From positions 1-13,563 of the forward strand of contig JASHUK010000112.1 of NCBI GenBank assembly GCA_030040055.1: 13,563 nucleotides of DNA, given 5' to 3'. Below the pieces are notes generated by a model. It had not been told where the DNA came from. It saw nothing but the letters and a program-made list of their open reading frames with translations, and searched no databases. Source of the stretch: Nitrososphaerales archaeon. Its GTDB lineage: Archaea > Thermoproteota > Nitrososphaeria > Nitrososphaerales > Gagatemarchaeaceae. The position numbers and the translations under genes were made by a program. Shown here piece after piece: positions 12,300 to 13,563 of this stretch (position 1 is its first letter; every line of letters begins with the position of its first letter).

Positions 12300-13563
12300 C
12301 TAACTACTCTGCTTGGTAAGATGATGCATCCTTACCAAGTCTTCCTCGAACGGCTTCAGACTTGGCGGGACCTTCGCGACGATCGAGTCCTTGAGTGCGA
12401 GTCCCCTGTCCCTCTTCGTCTTCCAGACTTCGGCGTTGAACTCCAAGATGTTCTGGCTGACCTTTTCGCTAACGTCGAACCTCTTAGATCGTGGGAAGGT
12501 CTGAAGATGGATCGTATCAGGACCGTACTGTTTTCTCCAGATGTAGTCTGTGACATACGGTGTGATAGGCGCCAAGAGGAGCAGAAGACCCTTGACTACT
12601 TCGTGCAGCGTGTACCAGGCGGCTTCTTGCTCTGCTTTGGTGACGCCATCTCCGTAGGCCCTCCCCTTTGCCATCTCGAGATAGTTCGACGCAAAGACGT
12701 TCCAGAGGAACTCTCTGACCTTCGTCGCGACTCCGTAGGCGTCGAACCGTTCGTACGAACTGATGCACTCGTCAATCAGTTTTCCGAGTTCGTTCAACAT
12801 CCACTTGTCGGTCGAAGTGAGCTTGGCGGTTTCCGGGACGGGGAAGAGCCCGATGAACCTGCACGTGTTCCATAGCTTGTTCAGGAACTTTCCCGACCCT
12901 GCAATCCGCTCTTCGCTGTATCGGAAGTCGAATCCGAGTCCTGCCTCACACGCCCCCCAGAGCCTGAAGGCATCCGCACCGAACCTGGAGAGGACCGGCT
13001 CAGGGTCGACGAAGTTCCCCATGCTCTTTCTCATGGCCCTCCCTTGGGAGTCCAGCCCCAGGCCGCCAACCCAGACGTGCCGGAACGGCGCCTTGTTTGT
13101 AAGCAGATACGACTTCAACATGGTGTAGTAGAGCCACGTCCTGACGATGTCCTTTCCCTGTACCCTGACCGTGGCTGGAAATGTCAGGTCATGGAAGTGC
13201 TTGCTCTTCAGATACTTGGTGATGTAGAGGGTTGACAGGCTCGAGTCCATCCAGGTGTCGAACGTCCTCGTCTCCCCCACGAACTTGGTGTTTCCACATT
13301 TCTTGCACTTCTTGAAGGGAGCTTCATCTCGCCACGGCCTGTAGTATTTGCCGGGTTTCGGGAGATGCGGCGTGGAGCACCTGCTACAGTGCCAGACCGG
13401 GATCTCCGTCGAGTAGTATCTCCTTCGCGAGATCGGGTAGTCCGTGCTGATTACGTCAATCCAGTCGAGCAGGACACGTCTGTGAAGCTCTGGATGGAAC
13501 TTCAGCTGCCTCGCCATCTTTCGCATGGCCGGCTTGAATTCAATCTGTTTCAGATAGTACTCC
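12300..13563 (-). CDS. valS: Valyl-tRNA synthetase, C-terminal part (runs off the window)
   Basis: About 420 codons of an archaeal-type class I synthetase that attaches valine to tRNA-Val. The frame is open to the window end; the HIGH motif and most of the editing domain lie outside. Seen here: the catalytic-domain stretch DYPISRRRYYSTEIPVWHCS, a zinc-ribbon insert with two CxxC pairs (WHCSRC and KKCKKCG), RTFDTWMDSS, and QGKDIVRTWLYY leading to the signature loop. The KMSKS loop reads A-M-R-K-S (MRKSMGN), keeping the second Lys but replacing the first. The anticodon-binding helical domain follows (NKLWNTCRFI, VREFLWNVFASNYLEMAKGR, LLAPITPYVTDYIW). It ends at a hairpin-rich gap facing the aldo/keto reductase. 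No coiled-coil tail is seen at the C-terminus. Confidence 0.94.
   Translation of the reverse strand, partial: EYYLKQIEFKPAMRKMARQLKFHPELHRRVLLDWIDVISTDYPISRRRYYSTEIPVWHCSRCSTPHLPKPGKYYRPWRDEAPFKKCKKCGNTKFVGETRTFDTWMDSSLSTLYITKYLKSKHFHDLTFPATVRVQGKDIVRTWLYYTMLKSYLLTNKAPFRHVWVGGLGLDSQGRAMRKSMGNFVDPEPVLSRFGADAFRLWGACEAGLGFDFRYSEERIAGSGKFLNKLWNTCRFIGLFPVPETAKLTSTDKWMLNELGKLIDECISSYERFDAYGVATKVREFLWNVFASNYLEMAKGRAYGDGVTKAEQEAAWYTLHEVVKGLLLLLAPITPYVTDYIWRKQYGPDTIHLQTFPRSKRFDVSEKVSQNILEFNAEVWKTKRDRGLALKDSIVAKVPPSLKPFEEDLVRMHHLTKQSS

Noticed and set aside
1..13563. CRISPR arrays, insertion sequences, attachment sites or prophage genes
   Set aside because: No regularly spaced repeats, transposase or integrase frames were seen. 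The tRNA genes are not followed by repeats of their 3' ends within the window.

Overview
The window reads as chromosomal DNA of a moderately GC-rich archaeon. The markers are Alba chromatin protein, an archaeal multi-OB-fold RPA, archaeal family B and Y DNA polymerases, an archaeal-type valyl-tRNA synthetase, TATA boxes about 28 nt upstream of tRNA genes and leaderless genes, and intron-containing tRNA genes. The gene set fits the TACK group (for example a Nitrososphaeria- or Bathyarchaeia-like lineage), but the window does not fix the lineage.

Layout. (1) Positions 19-3168, plus strand: a tight operon of three small unknown genes and a family B DNA polymerase whose altered catalytic motifs match the PolB2/Dpo2 class. 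Two of the small genes are tandem paralogues. (2) 3169-3573, minus: a pyridoxamine-oxidase-fold protein ending exactly where the polymerase ends, then a divergent B12-type radical SAM protein (3737-5395). (3) 5424-5913: tRNA-Thr(GGT) on the minus strand, a tRNA-Met(CAU) on the plus strand that appears to carry three introns, and a small single-span membrane protein. (4) 5903-9361, minus: a Cys-rich winged-helix protein, then a 15-residue peptide with eight cysteines, then (from its own promoter) Alba, a class III aminotransferase and RPA. (5) 9459-11261, plus: tRNA-Pro(CGG) with an intron near position 8/9, DNA polymerase IV with a PCNA-binding tail, a SWIM zinc-finger protein and tRNA-Thr(TGT). 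(6) 11305-12120: an aldo/keto reductase. (7) 12300 to the window end, minus: the C-terminal part of valyl-tRNA synthetase, preceded by a hairpin-rich convergent gap.

Taken together, much of the window handles DNA: two polymerases of the kinds linked to translesion synthesis in archaea, a single-strand binding protein, a chromatin protein and a SWIM protein. The least ordinary elements are the Cys-rich micro-ORF coupled to a Cys-rich regulator, the multi-intron tRNA genes, and the paralogous small-protein pair leading into a polymerase gene that lacks an ordinary start codon at its conserved N-terminus.
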